Part shown: one piece after another, positions 50,980 to 60,143 of the stretch
How positions within the stretch are numbered: the stretch's first letter is position 1
How the letters are laid out: the number at the start of each line of letters is the position of its first letter
From: JAHDDW01 sp964648795
Lineage (GTDB): Bacteria; Actinomycetota; Acidimicrobiia; Acidimicrobiales; SZUA-35
Direction of reading: 5' to 3'
NCBI GenBank assembly: GCA_964648795.1
Contig: CAZYMB010000001.1
Coordinates: 1 to 64,000, forward strand
Length of the DNA: 64,000 bases
Translations under genes and position numbers: made by a program
Notes under the pieces: generated by a model
The model's database searches: none
Told to the model about the DNA's origin: nothing
What the model saw: only the letters and a program-made list of their open reading frames with translations

Positions 50980-52575
50980 CTAATTCAGTCCACCTTCAGC
51001 GACCATACGTTCGAGAGTTAACTCAGGGTGATCGGAGATAACGCGATCCATCCAAAACTTTGACTCGAACAGAGCCAAGTAACTGTCGTTGCGTTTCATA
51101 ACAGATACTCCCTGCATTGAGTTGAGCTGGCTAGCTGATTCAACATCAGTCTTTCTAGCGATTGTGAAATTTGTTGTTGTAAGTTCGACTGCGGCACCAA
51201 ATTCGTTCTCTAGTCTGTGGGTAGCCACCTCGAACTGCATTGGACCAACTGCAGCTAGGACAGGGTTAGCGTCTCCACCGACCTCGTCTCGTAGAACTTG
51301 GATAACGCCTTCTTCATCGAGTTGTTGAATACCTTTGCGAAACTGTTTTGACTTAGCGGTATCTTTTGCTCGCACTCTTCTGAAGTGCTCGGGCGCAAAT
51401 TCGGGCAGTGCTGGGAACGAAGCTTGCTTATCGACATACACGGCGTCACCAACACGTAGGTCATTGGCGTTAACCAGCCCGATTATGTCACCAGGGTATG
51501 CAGCATCCACAGTAGATCGATCTTGAGCGAACATGGTTTGAGCAAACTTGGTTGAGAACTGCTTTTCTGTGCGCTCAGCAATAGCCGTTAAGCCACGCTC
51601 AAACTCGCCTGATACAACACGCACAAATGCAATTCGGTCACGGTGAGCCTTATCCATCCCGGCCTGGACTTTAAATACCAGCCCGCAGAAAGGGTCACTT
51701 AGAGCTCGTTGGCTGCCATCAGCCAATGTCTTAGCGCTTGGAGCTGGCACAAGGTCAATAACACCATTAAGAAGGTGGCGAACTCCAAAGTTAGTCAGAG
51801 CTGAGCCGAAGAAAACGGGTGTAGATTCGCCGGCAAGGAAGGTTTCACGGTCAGCGGTGCGCCCAAGTTCAGCTAGCAACCCGACTTCTTCGGTAGCGGT
51901 TTGGAAGTCTTCACCCTCTAACTCTGTTGCTGCCTCGTGGTCTAAGTCTTGCTCTGGTGCCATGGTTGCTCCACGAGCAGTTCGTTCAAACTTCGTATAT
52001 ATTCTTGTATCTTGATGGATTACACCCTTGAACTCACCGGCAATGCCAACTGGCCATGTCACAGGAGTGGGTTCGACAACAAGTGTTTCTTCCAGCTCGT
52101 CTAAGAGCTCGAGCGCTGCCTTGCCGGGTCGGTCCCACTTGTTGATGAAAGTTAAGAACGGAATTTCACGCTCACGACAGACTTCGAATAGTTTCAGTGT
52201 TTGTGCTTCGATGCCCTTAGCTGCATCAAGGACCATGACCGCAGCGTCAGCTGCAGCCAAGACGCGGTAAGTGTCTTCGGAGAAGTCGCGGTGGCCTGGA
52301 GTGTCGAGCAAGTTGACAACGTAGTTGTCATACTCAAATTGGAGGGCCGCAGAAGTAATTGAGATGCCTCGTTCTTGTTCAAGCTCCATCCAGTCAGATG
52401 TAGCTGCCTTGCGTCCTTGTTTTGCCTTAACCGAGCCTGCGGTGCTGGAAAGGGCGCCACCGTACAACAAGAACTTCTCGGTCAGGGTTGTTTTCCCGGC
52501 ATCTGGGTGAGAGATGATGGCAAAGGTTCGACGGCGCTGGGCCTCTGCCGATGGGGTGTTTTTCTGAGCATCCAC
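50980..52575 (-). CDS. prfC: Peptide chain release factor 3 (GTPase)
   Basis: RF3 is a translational GTPase that recycles RF1/RF2 after peptide release. The protein has 531 residues and starts at GTG. G motifs: G1 SHPDAGKTTL, G2 ERGISIT, G3 DTPGHRDFSEDTYR, G4 NKWDRPG. The ASDWMELEQERGISIT segment and the FVRVVSGEFERG domain II are typical. The C-terminal part contains VGPMQFEVATHRLENEFG, diagnostic for RF3 over EF-G. TACCTT 7 nt before the GTG and no Shine-Dalgarno sequence suggest a leaderless mRNA. Confidence 0.95.
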   Translation of the reverse strand: MDAQKNTPSAEAQRRRTFAIISHPDAGKTTLTEKFLLYGGALSSTAGSVKAKQGRKAATSDWMELEQERGISITSAALQFEYDNYVVNLLDTPGHRDFSEDTYRVLAAADAAVMVLDAAKGIEAQTLKLFEVCREREIPFLTFINKWDRPGKAALELLDELEETLVVEPTPVTWPVGIAGEFKGVIHQDTRIYTKFERTARGATMAPEQDLDHEAATELEGEDFQTATEEVGLLAELGRTADRETFLAGESTPVFFGSALTNFGVRHLLNGVIDLVPAPSAKTLADGSQRALSDPFCGLVFKVQAGMDKAHRDRIAFVRVVSGEFERGLTAIAERTEKQFSTKFAQTMFAQDRSTVDAAYPGDIIGLVNANDLRVGDAVYVDKQASFPALPEFAPEHFRRVRAKDTAKSKQFRKGIQQLDEEGVIQVLRDEVGGDANPVLAAVGPMQFEVATHRLENEFGAAVELTTTNFTIARKTDVESASQLNSMQGVSVMKRNDSYLALFESKFWMDRVISDHPELTLERMVAEGGLN

Positions 52576-52582
52576 TTACTAT

Positions 52583-52588
52583 AAGGTA
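52583..52588 (-). promoter_or_regulatory. Leaderless -10 hexamer TACCTT for prfC
   Basis: On the minus strand TACCTT ends 7 nt before GTG 52575. A TATAGT sequence closer to the start (2 nt away) is too near to be the -10 element for this start. Confidence 0.4.
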
Positions 52589-52703
52589 GCCAAAAAGGCT
52601 TCTAGTTCAGCTCTTTTTGCCGCTAAGCGCCGCGAACAACTTTCAAAATGAGACTGGTACACTAAATAAGTAGAAGAGCACATCGGTTGGAAGGGTGCGT
52701 TTC

Positions 52704-53939
52704 ATGGCGGAATGGTCAGATCTTGGCGGCATAGCTGGCGAAGACGATAGAACAGGCGACTTTGAGACGCTAGAAGTAGACGGCTTCGTCGAAGATCTAG
52801 CACAGGGTTCAGGAGGCGGAATCGCAGAGTTCGATCAGACTCAACAGTTCGACGAACGCCTAGTCGATCGAACCGAACAGTTCGAGGAGCGACTGGTTGA
52901 ACCCGGAGACGTCGATCTTAGCGACACTGTAGAACTTGAGGCAATGAATCTTGAGCTTATTGACGTCGCTGGGGGCCCAGTAGCCGTTGGCTCTACTAGT
53001 ACTGATGTCAAAGAGCGAAAGCACATTCCAATCTTGCAACGCACATCGGTACATATCGCAGCAGCAGCAGCGATTATCGGGGTAGCTATCTTTAGTATCT
53101 CTCAAATCGAAGAGGGTAGATTTATTGTTTTCGAGGGGTCACCTGATACTGGAGCTGAGACTAGCAACGAGATCGCAGCGCCAGCGACCCAGGACGAAAC
53201 AACACAAGCTTCTGAGGTCGAACTTCTAACGACGCTAGATATCGAGGCCAACTCTGATGATGTAGAGCGCTCGAATGGTTCAATCATCATCGATGTTGAT
53301 GACGACGAAGATGACGTTCTTGACCTAGGACCAACACCGACAACTCGGAACTTGGGTGATGACGACGATGATGACGCAGTCACAACCTCTTCTCTTCGAT
53401 CTCCAGTATTTACGATGGTTGATACAACACGTGCGCCGGTTTTGCCAATTCTGGCACCGCCAACGACGGTTCGAAGAACTACTGCTACTGCTCGTGCAAC
53501 AACTACTGAGCGACGTACTACTACTACCGAGCGCCGCACCACAACTACAGAGCGAAGAACTACTACTACCGAGCGACGCACGACAACGACTGCTACTCCA
53601 ACGACCAGACCTACAACAACCATAGATCCTGGTCCAGGACCAGTTGCAATCAGTGTCAGCGGCACAAGCTTTGGTCCTGATGGCCAAAGCATTGCTTCAT
53701 CTAGCTTGGTTGGAGATTCAGACTCAGCCACCTTCAGAGCAAGTTTTGCTGACTGCGGTGCGGATGATGTTGCTTCGATTTACGTTGATGGTCCAGGAAT
53801 TCCAAGAACACTTTTAGCCAGCGGTTCTTGCGAAGGGTCTCTTGGTGGAACAGTTTCTGGGCTCTCTTCAGATACTGAGTACCAAATCAACATTCGCATC
53901 GAGAATAAATGGGTTTATCAAGGCCGTTTCTCGGTTTGA
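52704..53939 (+). CDS. Single-pass membrane protein with Thr-Glu-Arg repeats and exported Cys domain
   Basis: From ATG 52704 the protein has 411 residues, with GGAAGGG ~8 nt upstream. Residues 1-110 are acidic and cytoplasmic and contain FDERLVDRTEQFEERLVEP. A helix at ~115-135 crosses the membrane. The exported linker has two poly-Asp runs and then four TTTTERR-type units in a Thr/Arg region. The C-terminal ~95 residues form a beta-rich domain with two Cys (ADCGADDV, SGSCEGS) ending in LSSDTEYQINIRIENKWVYQGRF, reminiscent of a fibronectin type III-like fold. It has its own promoter-like TACACT at 52658. Function unknown. Confidence 0.75.
   Translation: MAEWSDLGGIAGEDDRTGDFETLEVDGFVEDLAQGSGGGIAEFDQTQQFDERLVDRTEQFEERLVEPGDVDLSDTVELEAMNLELIDVAGGPVAVGSTSTDVKERKHIPILQRTSVHIAAAAAIIGVAIFSISQIEEGRFIVFEGSPDTGAETSNEIAAPATQDETTQASEVELLTTLDIEANSDDVERSNGSIIIDVDDDEDDVLDLGPTPTTRNLGDDDDDDAVTTSSLRSPVFTMVDTTRAPVLPILAPPTTVRRTTATARATTTERRTTTTERRTTTTERRTTTTERRTTTTATPTTRPTTTIDPGPGPVAISVSGTSFGPDGQSIASSSLVGDSDSATFRASFADCGADDVASIYVDGPGIPRTLLASGSCEGSLGGTVSGLSSDTEYQINIRIENKWVYQGRFSV
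53508..53591 (+). repeat. Four tandem 21-nt units encoding ERRTTTT
   Basis: Units start at 53508, 53529, 53550 and 53571. Each encodes Glu-Arg-Arg-Thr-Thr-Thr-Thr. Synonymous positions vary among units, so this is not a fresh duplication; the protein repeat appears to be kept by selection. Confidence 0.85.
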
Positions 53940-53993
53940 TAAGGGACAATTATTCCTAACTCAAGATCTTAGTACCTGGTAAGGCACTCGGGC

Positions 53994-53999
53994 TATACT
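53994..53999 (+). promoter_or_regulatory. Leaderless -10 hexamer TATACT for trpS
   Basis: TATACT ends 7 nt before the GTG start of trpS at 54007. No Shine-Dalgarno sequence is present and no T-box is visible in the 67-bp gap upstream. Confidence 0.5.
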
Positions 54000-54006
54000 C
54001 TCGGGT

Positions 54007-55008
54007 GTGACACGGGTTCTAACTGGGATCAAGCCTACGGGCACTATTCATCTTGGAAACTATGTTGGTGCAATCAGGCCAGCATTAAAGAGAGCCGCCC
54101 AGGCTGATGAGTCCTTCTTCTTTATTGCCGACTACCATGCACTCAATCAGCTTCAAGACGCCGAACTGTTTCGTCAATATACTTATTCAGTTGCAGCCAG
54201 TTGGCTTTGCTCTGGGCTCGACCCCAATAAATCACATTTCTACAGACAGTCCGATATATCCGCCGACTTCGAGTTGACAACAGTGCTAACGGCCATCACT
54301 CCGAAAGGTTGGATGAATAAAGCTCATGCGTATAAGGCTGCAGTTGACAAGAACCTAGCGGATAACGCTGACGCTGATGTTCAAGTAAACATGGGGCTGT
54401 TCACTTACCCAATTCTTATGGCAGCCGACATACTTCTCTTTGACGCTGACCTAGTCCCAGTTGGCCGTGATCAGATTCAACATGTCGAGATCACCCGAGA
54501 TATCGCTGAAAGAGTGAACTCTTCATTTGGTGAAGGAACACTAGTTCTACCTGAATATGTAATAGAGGCAGCGACCGAGTCGATACCGGGCACCGATGGC
54601 CGCAAGATGAGCAAGAGCTATGACAATATAGTTCCGCTCTTTGCTTCAAAGGCTCAATGGAAAAAGGCTATCTATTCGATCGTTACTGATTCATCTGAGC
54701 GCCATGACCCCAAGACCACTGAGGGTGCGCCAGTATTTGAGATTTACGAATCTCTAGCTACCCCGGATCAGTCCGCAGAGCTGAAGAAAAGTTTAGAAGC
54801 CGGTGATATTGGTTGGGGAGATGCCAAAAAAGAGCTTTTAAACCTAATGACAGAGACCCTTAGTGAATCGGCCGATAAATATGACTACTACATGAATCAT
54901 ACCGATGAGCTGGATGAGATTCTGGCCAACGGTGCCGAACGGGTTCGCCCAATTGCTACCGAAACTCTGAACCGTGTCCGCCAAGCTGTTGGCTTGAGCG
55001 TTAAGTAG
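54007..55008 (+). CDS. trpS: Tryptophanyl-tRNA synthetase
   Basis: This class I synthetase charges tRNA-Trp. The protein has 333 residues and starts at GTG. Signatures: RVLTGIKPTGTIHLGNYVGAI (HIGH-type motif TIHLGN), IADYHALNQ, TYPILMAADILLFDADLVPVGRDQIQHVEITRDIAERVN, and KMSKSYDN. The length is typical for bacterial TrpS. It leads a three-gene run: the DUF389 gene starts 6 nt after the stop. Confidence 0.97.
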   Translation: MTRVLTGIKPTGTIHLGNYVGAIRPALKRAAQADESFFFIADYHALNQLQDAELFRQYTYSVAASWLCSGLDPNKSHFYRQSDISADFELTTVLTAITPKGWMNKAHAYKAAVDKNLADNADADVQVNMGLFTYPILMAADILLFDADLVPVGRDQIQHVEITRDIAERVNSSFGEGTLVLPEYVIEAATESIPGTDGRKMSKSYDNIVPLFASKAQWKKAIYSIVTDSSERHDPKTTEGAPVFEIYESLATPDQSAELKKSLEAGDIGWGDAKKELLNLMTETLSESADKYDYYMNHTDELDEILANGAERVRPIATETLNRVRQAVGLSVK

Positions 55009-55014
55009 GAATTA

Positions 55015-56592
55015 ATGTCAGACATCGTCACTCCAAGCCCGCTCCAAGTTGATGAGTCTCCTTGGTGGCATCGCAAACTAGAACCAGAACAACGTCAAAG
55101 AATAATGCGGGACCTTGCTATCCAGAAGCCACAACGTTGGGAGCTTCGGTTCGGGATAATGCTTGCGCTCTCAGTAGTCATTGCAGTGATGGGGCTCCAA
55201 CTAAACTCACCAGCAATTGTTATTGGCGCTATGTTGTTGGCTCCGTTGATGCAGCCAGTGCTAGCTTCGGCCGGTTGCCTGGCTCTCGGTCTCTTAGGTA
55301 AAGCTTGGTCAAGTATCATTCGAGTTGTGTTGGCAACAGCGGGTTCGGTGGCAATAGCTTACATTCTTGCAGCCATTCTTCCTGAGCAGATTGGTTTCGG
55401 AACCGAGATCACGTCAAGAACTATTCCAGAGGGCCGTGATCTAATTGTTGCTCTGGCAGCAGGTGCTGCAGGGGCGTATGCAACTGTAAGAGAAGATGCA
55501 TCATCGTCTTTGCCAGGGGTGGCGGTGGCTGTGGCGCTCGTGCCTCCGTTAGGAACTTTGGGCATATTGCTTCAAGCCGGTGAATTTAGCTTAGCTTGGG
55601 GGTCTTTCGTCCTCTACTCGACCAACTTGATTGCCATCGTTTTGGTTGGAGTCTTGGTATTCGTAATTACCGGGTTTGTCCCAGCACAAAGACTTGAAGC
55701 CAACAGAGCCCGAGTCATCCTGTCGGTTATTGCAATGGCAACGCTGATTACTGTTATCGGTTGGTCCCTAGTCCAAGCTTCTAGGGGAGTGGCGGACGAT
55801 AGTAGAGATGATGCTTTGGCGACAGAGCTAGTCGAGGACTGGCTGTCAGATACTGACTCCATCGACAATGTAAGTCTTGATGAAGAGTCAATACTTGTTC
55901 AGCTCAGAGGTACAGGATCAGCCCCCGACGATGACAGCCTGGTAGAGATTTTACAAGCTAACTTCCCTGGGCGTCTTCCACTTATCGAATGGGACCAGGT
56001 GAGTTTGCCAACAACTACAACGCCAACGACTCTGACTCCAGATGAAGACTACGAGTTAGAAGTGGAGGCATTTGTAAGTGATTGGCTAGACGCAATGCCT
56101 GACGCATCCTTGAGCGGGTTCTTCCTAGACGAGGACAGTGTGCGTGTCGATGCCTCGGGAGTAGGCGAGCCTCCTTCTGTCGCCGAACTGAGTCAGCTAT
56201 TACAAACTGAGTTTGGAAATAGCTTTAGCGTTCGAATCAATTGGAGTGAACGTATCTCAGTTTCATCAGACCAAGGTATTGACCCAGTCATTCAAGTGAC
56301 CGACCAGCTAGATCGAATCACAAATGACTGGGCCACAGTGCAAGGTGTATCTGTGGATGGAACTGCACTAGCTATTTCTTCTTCGGCTTCAGAGTATACG
56401 GTAAGTGTTAGAGGCCCAGAGGCTCCAGATATAGACAATCTTGAATCCGATCTTCAGGCTTTCTTCGAAACTGTCGAAGAGCAGTTACAGGCAGGTTCGG
56501 CAATAAGTTCTGACGATCTAGATGACACTGACGGATCAGACGAATCAGGTCTTGAGATAACTGTATTGTTCGCATCTCAGGTCGAACTTTAG
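55015..56592 (+). CDS. DUF389-family membrane protein
   Basis: The protein has 525 residues. After a cytoplasmic N-terminus, about six membrane helices span ~45-250. The DUF389 core is clear: MGLQLNSPAIVIGAMLLAPLMQPVLASA, a second helix pair, and LPGVAVAVALVPPLGTLGILL. The remaining ~270 residues form a large exported or cytoplasmic region with a TTTTPTTLTPDED linker and two copies of an acidic module (LVEDWLSDTDSIDNVSLDEESILVQL and FVSDWLDAMPDASLSGFFLDEDSVRV). The family's function is not established. It lies 6 nt after trpS and directly abuts the reductase gene. Confidence 0.85.
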   Translation: MSDIVTPSPLQVDESPWWHRKLEPEQRQRIMRDLAIQKPQRWELRFGIMLALSVVIAVMGLQLNSPAIVIGAMLLAPLMQPVLASAGCLALGLLGKAWSSIIRVVLATAGSVAIAYILAAILPEQIGFGTEITSRTIPEGRDLIVALAAGAAGAYATVREDASSSLPGVAVAVALVPPLGTLGILLQAGEFSLAWGSFVLYSTNLIAIVLVGVLVFVITGFVPAQRLEANRARVILSVIAMATLITVIGWSLVQASRGVADDSRDDALATELVEDWLSDTDSIDNVSLDEESILVQLRGTGSAPDDDSLVEILQANFPGRLPLIEWDQVSLPTTTTPTTLTPDEDYELEVEAFVSDWLDAMPDASLSGFFLDEDSVRVDASGVGEPPSVAELSQLLQTEFGNSFSVRINWSERISVSSDQGIDPVIQVTDQLDRITNDWATVQGVSVDGTALAISSSASEYTVSVRGPEAPDIDNLESDLQAFFETVEEQLQAGSAISSDDLDDTDGSDESGLEITVLFASQVEL

Positions 56593-57846
56593 ATGCAACA
56601 AAAGAGTGATCTCGTTATTATTGGAGCGGGACCAGCTGGCGCAGCAGCAGGGATTGTAGCTGCGCGTGGTGGTGCCAAAGTTACCTTGTTTGACAAGGCC
56701 AAATATGGTCGAGACAAGGTTTGCGGCGACGGGCTAACTCCCCGAGCTATTACTGCCATGAACAAACTTGGCATCGACTACTCTGATGCCCACCATATAG
56801 TTGGGTTGCGCATGATAGCCAATTCAACTCGGCGTGAGTTGGACTGGCCAAAGACGTCGCGCTTTGCCCATCACGGAGCAGTATGGCCCAGGCGTTCGCT
56901 TGACAAGGCACTAATCGACGCAGCAGACGAAGCTGGGGTGACAATACATTGGGAGACCGAAGTTACCCCGATATTTTCTGACTCTGACAGTTCACACGTA
57001 GTTGGAGTAGAAGTGCAGTCGTCTGCTGGCCAAGGCATGGATGTTGGCACAAAGATTCACAGTGACATGGTGGTAGTTGCCACAGGAGCACAAGGCCAAG
57101 TCGCCAAGATGCTTGGTGCAGTTCGAGACCCCGATGAACCATTTGGCTTAGCTATACGAAGCTACGCCGAGTCCCCCCGTCATGGCGATAGCCATCTGGA
57201 AGCTTGCCTCACCTTGAAAGATAGTAATGGAACAGCAGTGCCTGGCTATGGTTGGATTTTTCCAGCAGGTGATGGAACCGTTAATATTGGTGCTGGTGCT
57301 TTGTCAACCATGAAGAACTTCAAAAAGCTAAATCTAAACAACTTGTTGGCGGACTATAGAAACCTCACACAACAGACTTGGGAACTCGGTCCCAACTTGG
57401 ATCGTCCTCGAGCATGGCGATTGCCAATGAGCACCCTGAAACGGCACGGTAAAGGTTGGGTGGCTGTTGGAGATGCGGCTGGCTTGATCAACCCCATGAA
57501 TGGCGAGGGCATCGACTATGGCTTGGAGTCTGGGTCTCTAGCTTCAGAGCTGTTTTTGAGTGGCCCGTCGCTGGCTCCAGAAATATATGACCGCAAAATA
57601 GCTGAAATGTTTGATCAGTTCTTGCGGACTGGACGCCGTTTTAGTTTTCTAATCGGCCACCCTTGGCTACTAAAGACTGGTCTTAAAATAGCTGTGGGTT
57701 CTGATGCCATAGCCAAAATTACGCTCGGTGTAATGGGGAACCTAGTCGATTCGGAGACTCCTGGAGCCACTGGCTTAGTTTTCTCAGCAGCCGACAAGGC
57801 TTTAAGGTTAGCAGACCCAGTATTACGCAAGAGTAGAGCCTCTTAG
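56593..57846 (+). CDS. Geranylgeranyl-reductase-family FAD oxidoreductase
   Basis: The protein has 417 residues. The N-terminal FAD motif DLVIIGAGPAGAAAGIVAARGGAKVTLFDK is followed by KVCGDGLTPRAI, the Cys-Gly-Asp-Gly motif of this family. RRSLDKALIDAADEAGV, GYGWIFPAGDGTVNIGAG (the family's YxWxFP) and WVAVGDAAGLINPMNGEGIDYGLESG with a GD motif for FAD ribityl binding come later. Related enzymes reduce isoprenoid double bonds, e.g. in menaquinone side chains (MenJ) or polyprenols. The start abuts the DUF389 stop codon, so it is translated from the trpS message. Confidence 0.9.
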   Translation: MQQKSDLVIIGAGPAGAAAGIVAARGGAKVTLFDKAKYGRDKVCGDGLTPRAITAMNKLGIDYSDAHHIVGLRMIANSTRRELDWPKTSRFAHHGAVWPRRSLDKALIDAADEAGVTIHWETEVTPIFSDSDSSHVVGVEVQSSAGQGMDVGTKIHSDMVVVATGAQGQVAKMLGAVRDPDEPFGLAIRSYAESPRHGDSHLEACLTLKDSNGTAVPGYGWIFPAGDGTVNIGAGALSTMKNFKKLNLNNLLADYRNLTQQTWELGPNLDRPRAWRLPMSTLKRHGKGWVAVGDAAGLINPMNGEGIDYGLESGSLASELFLSGPSLAPEIYDRKIAEMFDQFLRTGRRFSFLIGHPWLLKTGLKIAVGSDAIAKITLGVMGNLVDSETPGATGLVFSAADKALRLADPVLRKSRAS

Positions 57847-57855
57847 AGGGCTTTT
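57837..57855 (+). terminator. Weak hairpin terminator at the end of the trpS operon
   Basis: AGCCTC (57837-57842) pairs with GAGGGCT (57846-57852) with one bulged G, tight TTA loop, followed by TTTT. It overlaps the reductase stop codon. Confidence 0.4.
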
Positions 57856-57912
57856 GCGATTGCAGGGTTTTTGATGATGAGTAACTGTCATCAGATAGAT
57901 TCGTAGCTACAC

Positions 57913-59433
57913 ATGAGTCGCAACGTTTATGAGCTGTTGTTTAACAGTAACTCCGAGGGAAAGACGAATCCATTTCTTAGCGTTCCTGGTGGTCTGACCT
58001 ATACATTCGGTCAGTTAGATCGTCGTAGCGCTGCCATTGCCACAGTATTGACTCAGCTGGGTCTAGAACCAGGAGATAGGGTTGCGTCTCAGGTCAGTAA
58101 ATCTCCTGATGCAGTTGCGCTTTATCTTGGCTGTCTTCGTGGTGGATTTGTATTCGTTCCGCTAGACAGCAATCTTGGTGTAGAAGACACGGGCTTCTTC
58201 TTAGGCGACTGCGAACCCAAGCTATTTGTCTGTGATGAAGCAGATGTCGATCGACTTCGTCCGGTCGCAGACATCGTTGGCGTTGATCAAGTGCACACCT
58301 TGAGCCCGACTTCTACTGGAACGCTCGCAGATGCGGCGAATGAAGCTCATCCGCTTGTTCCTGTTTGTGCTCGTTCAGCTCAAGACCCTGCAGTGATTAT
58401 TTATACAGCTGGAACAACTGATAGAGCTAAGGGTGCAATCGTCACCCACGAGAACCTAATTACTAACGTCAGAGCTCTGCATGCCATTTGGAGATGGCGT
58501 CCAGGTGATGTCATGCTTCATACCTTGAATATTTCAAGCGCATTTGGACTGTTCGTAGGTCTACACAACTCTTTGCTGAATGGGTCTGAGGTAATATTTG
58601 CACCTGAATTTTCTGTAGACCTCGTAGAGGCTTACCTTCCAAACTGTTCAGTGTTTATGGAAACACCGGAGCACTTGGCAGAGCTAGCAAACTCCGAAGC
58701 GTTTGGACCAGAGCTTGTTTCTAATCTTCGTTTAATGGTCTCAAGTAATGCCTATTTGTCCGTGGCAACTTTTGGGGACTACCTTGATAAAGCTAATATT
58801 GGATTGACTGAGTGTTACCTTGCCACTGAGGCTGGCGTGATTGCATCTAACCCTCCAGAAGCAGAACGAATAGGCGGCTCGGTTGGTTTCGCTCTTCCCA
58901 ATATCTCTATGCGTATTATTTCACCTAACGGCACAGCTTTGCCGGCCGGTGAAATAGGAGAAGTGCAAGTCAAAGGTCCATCCCTATTCTCAGGTTATTG
59001 GAGTAACCCAGAAGCTTCCGAAGCTGCGTTTACCACTGACGGGTATTTTCATACAGGCGACGTTGGCTTCGTAGAACCAGATGGTCGGTTGACTTTGGCT
59101 GGTCGAGTTAAAGACATGATGAATCTAGGAGGGGCAATTGTTTATCCTCGAGAGATCGAAGTCGTTGTTGAATCCTTACCAGGAGTTCGAGACGCTGTAG
59201 CAATTGGATTTGCTCACCCTGAAAATAGGACAGCAATTGCGGTATTCATTGTCTCCGATTCTGATGTAACCCAGGAAGACGTCGTTGGGGTACTAGCGGA
59301 CAATATCGATCAGCGAAAGATGCCCGAAAGATACATCTTTGTGGCTGACTTGCCGAAGTCAGCTCTTGGTGTTGTTCAGAGAACCCAGATCCGCAATAAG
59401 TTTGCAGATCTATTCAAAGATGAGTCGCTCTAG
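57913..59433 (+). CDS. MatB-like AMP-binding protein lacking the A10 lysine (probably altered activity)
   Basis: The protein has 506 residues and the layout of malonyl-CoA synthetase/acyl-CoA ligases. Preserved elements: the WRWRPGDVMLHTL region, SNPPEAERIGGSVGFALP, HTGDVG and GRVKDMM. Several catalytic positions are changed. A3 reads TAGTTD at 165-170 instead of TSGTTG. The PxFH segment after MLHTL is replaced by NISSA. The YGMTET motif is YLATEA (302-307). The C-terminal A10 lysine is Val487 (LGVVQR, normally MGKVQK). A10 lysine is required for adenylate formation in this superfamily, so normal ligase activity is doubtful. It may do thioesterification only, bind ligand, or be regulatory. 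Confidence 0.82.
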   Translation: MSRNVYELLFNSNSEGKTNPFLSVPGGLTYTFGQLDRRSAAIATVLTQLGLEPGDRVASQVSKSPDAVALYLGCLRGGFVFVPLDSNLGVEDTGFFLGDCEPKLFVCDEADVDRLRPVADIVGVDQVHTLSPTSTGTLADAANEAHPLVPVCARSAQDPAVIIYTAGTTDRAKGAIVTHENLITNVRALHAIWRWRPGDVMLHTLNISSAFGLFVGLHNSLLNGSEVIFAPEFSVDLVEAYLPNCSVFMETPEHLAELANSEAFGPELVSNLRLMVSSNAYLSVATFGDYLDKANIGLTECYLATEAGVIASNPPEAERIGGSVGFALPNISMRIISPNGTALPAGEIGEVQVKGPSLFSGYWSNPEASEAAFTTDGYFHTGDVGFVEPDGRLTLAGRVKDMMNLGGAIVYPREIEVVVESLPGVRDAVAIGFAHPENRTAIAVFIVSDSDVTQEDVVGVLADNIDQRKMPERYIFVADLPKSALGVVQRTQIRNKFADLFKDESL

Positions 59434-60087
59434 TTACTCTTCTTCGTCGCCGATGTCTTCAGAGTTGAGGTCGATTATTCCGAGTCGAACAGCGCTCAAT
59501 ACAGCGTGTGTTAGAGATTGAGCGTCAAGCTTACGGTAGATTGCGTTGAGGTGGTTGTGAACGGTCTTGGTTGTGATTCCAAGGTGTCGGGCAGCTTGCT
59601 TAGTGCTCATGCCATCAGCGATAGCTTGAAGAATTTCGATTTGTCTTGATGACAGGATGTCTTCGTTAGCGCTCTGAGTCTGAACGGTTTTTAGCATAGC
59701 ACCGGCCAAAGCTGGGGAAAGAACTGTTTCACCGCCTGCGACTCGCTCTAAAGTTGCGCGCACATCAGAGAACGAAGTGCCCTTAGACATATAAGCAGTT
59801 GCTCCAGCTGCAATTGCATCTCTGGTCTTATCAATGTCGTCGTGCATTGTTAGGACCGCAACACGAACATTCGGAAGTTGTTCAAGGATAGCTTTAGTTG
59901 CTTCTATGCCGTCCATGACAGGCATAGACAAATCCATTAGAACTACCTGAGGTTGTAAGGCCTTAGCCATGGTGACAGCTTCTTCGCCATTTGCGGCTTC
60001 GCCTACGATTTCATCCCCGGCTGCCTCGAATGACTTTCTCAAACCTTCTCTCAGGAGGGCATGGTCGTCTGCAAGGAGTATTTTCAT
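59434..60087 (-). CDS. NarL/LuxR-family response regulator
   Basis: From ATG 60087 the protein has 217 residues; AGG lies ~8 nt upstream, and a GTG three codons earlier is less likely. Receiver domain: ILLADDHALLREGL with acidic pair D7/D8, phosphorylatable D52 in VLMDLSMPVMDG, and the conserved TMHDD and KGTSF (Lys) positions. The C-terminal LuxR-type helix-turn-helix has LSSRQIEILQAIADGMSTKQAARHLGITTKTVHNHLNAIYRKL. It would be phosphorylated by the histidine kinase encoded 56 bp upstream on the same strand. The target genes are not visible. It converges with the AMP-binding gene, with adjacent stops. Confidence 0.93.
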   Translation of the reverse strand: MKILLADDHALLREGLRKSFEAAGDEIVGEAANGEEAVTMAKALQPQVVLMDLSMPVMDGIEATKAILEQLPNVRVAVLTMHDDIDKTRDAIAAGATAYMSKGTSFSDVRATLERVAGGETVLSPALAGAMLKTVQTQSANEDILSSRQIEILQAIADGMSTKQAARHLGITTKTVHNHLNAIYRKLDAQSLTHAVLSAVRLGIIDLNSEDIGDEEE

Positions 60088-60143
60088 TTGTTTCACCTAT
60101 CTAAGGGTTAATCGTAATTGGCCAGCTTAGGGCCGATCCTACT

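Noticed and set aside
53500..53600. CRISPR-like array at the 21-nt repeats
   Set aside because: The repeats are directly tandem without spacers, in frame, and vary at synonymous sites; they encode ERRTTTT units.
53102..53731. 209-codon minus-strand frame, Val/Arg/Ser-rich
   Set aside because: Antisense shadow of the poly-Asp and TTTTERR repeat protein; its low-complexity composition follows from the repeats.
53940..54006. T-box riboswitch upstream of trpS
   Set aside because: The gap is only 67 bp with no T-box core sequence, and the promoter places the transcript start at the GTG.
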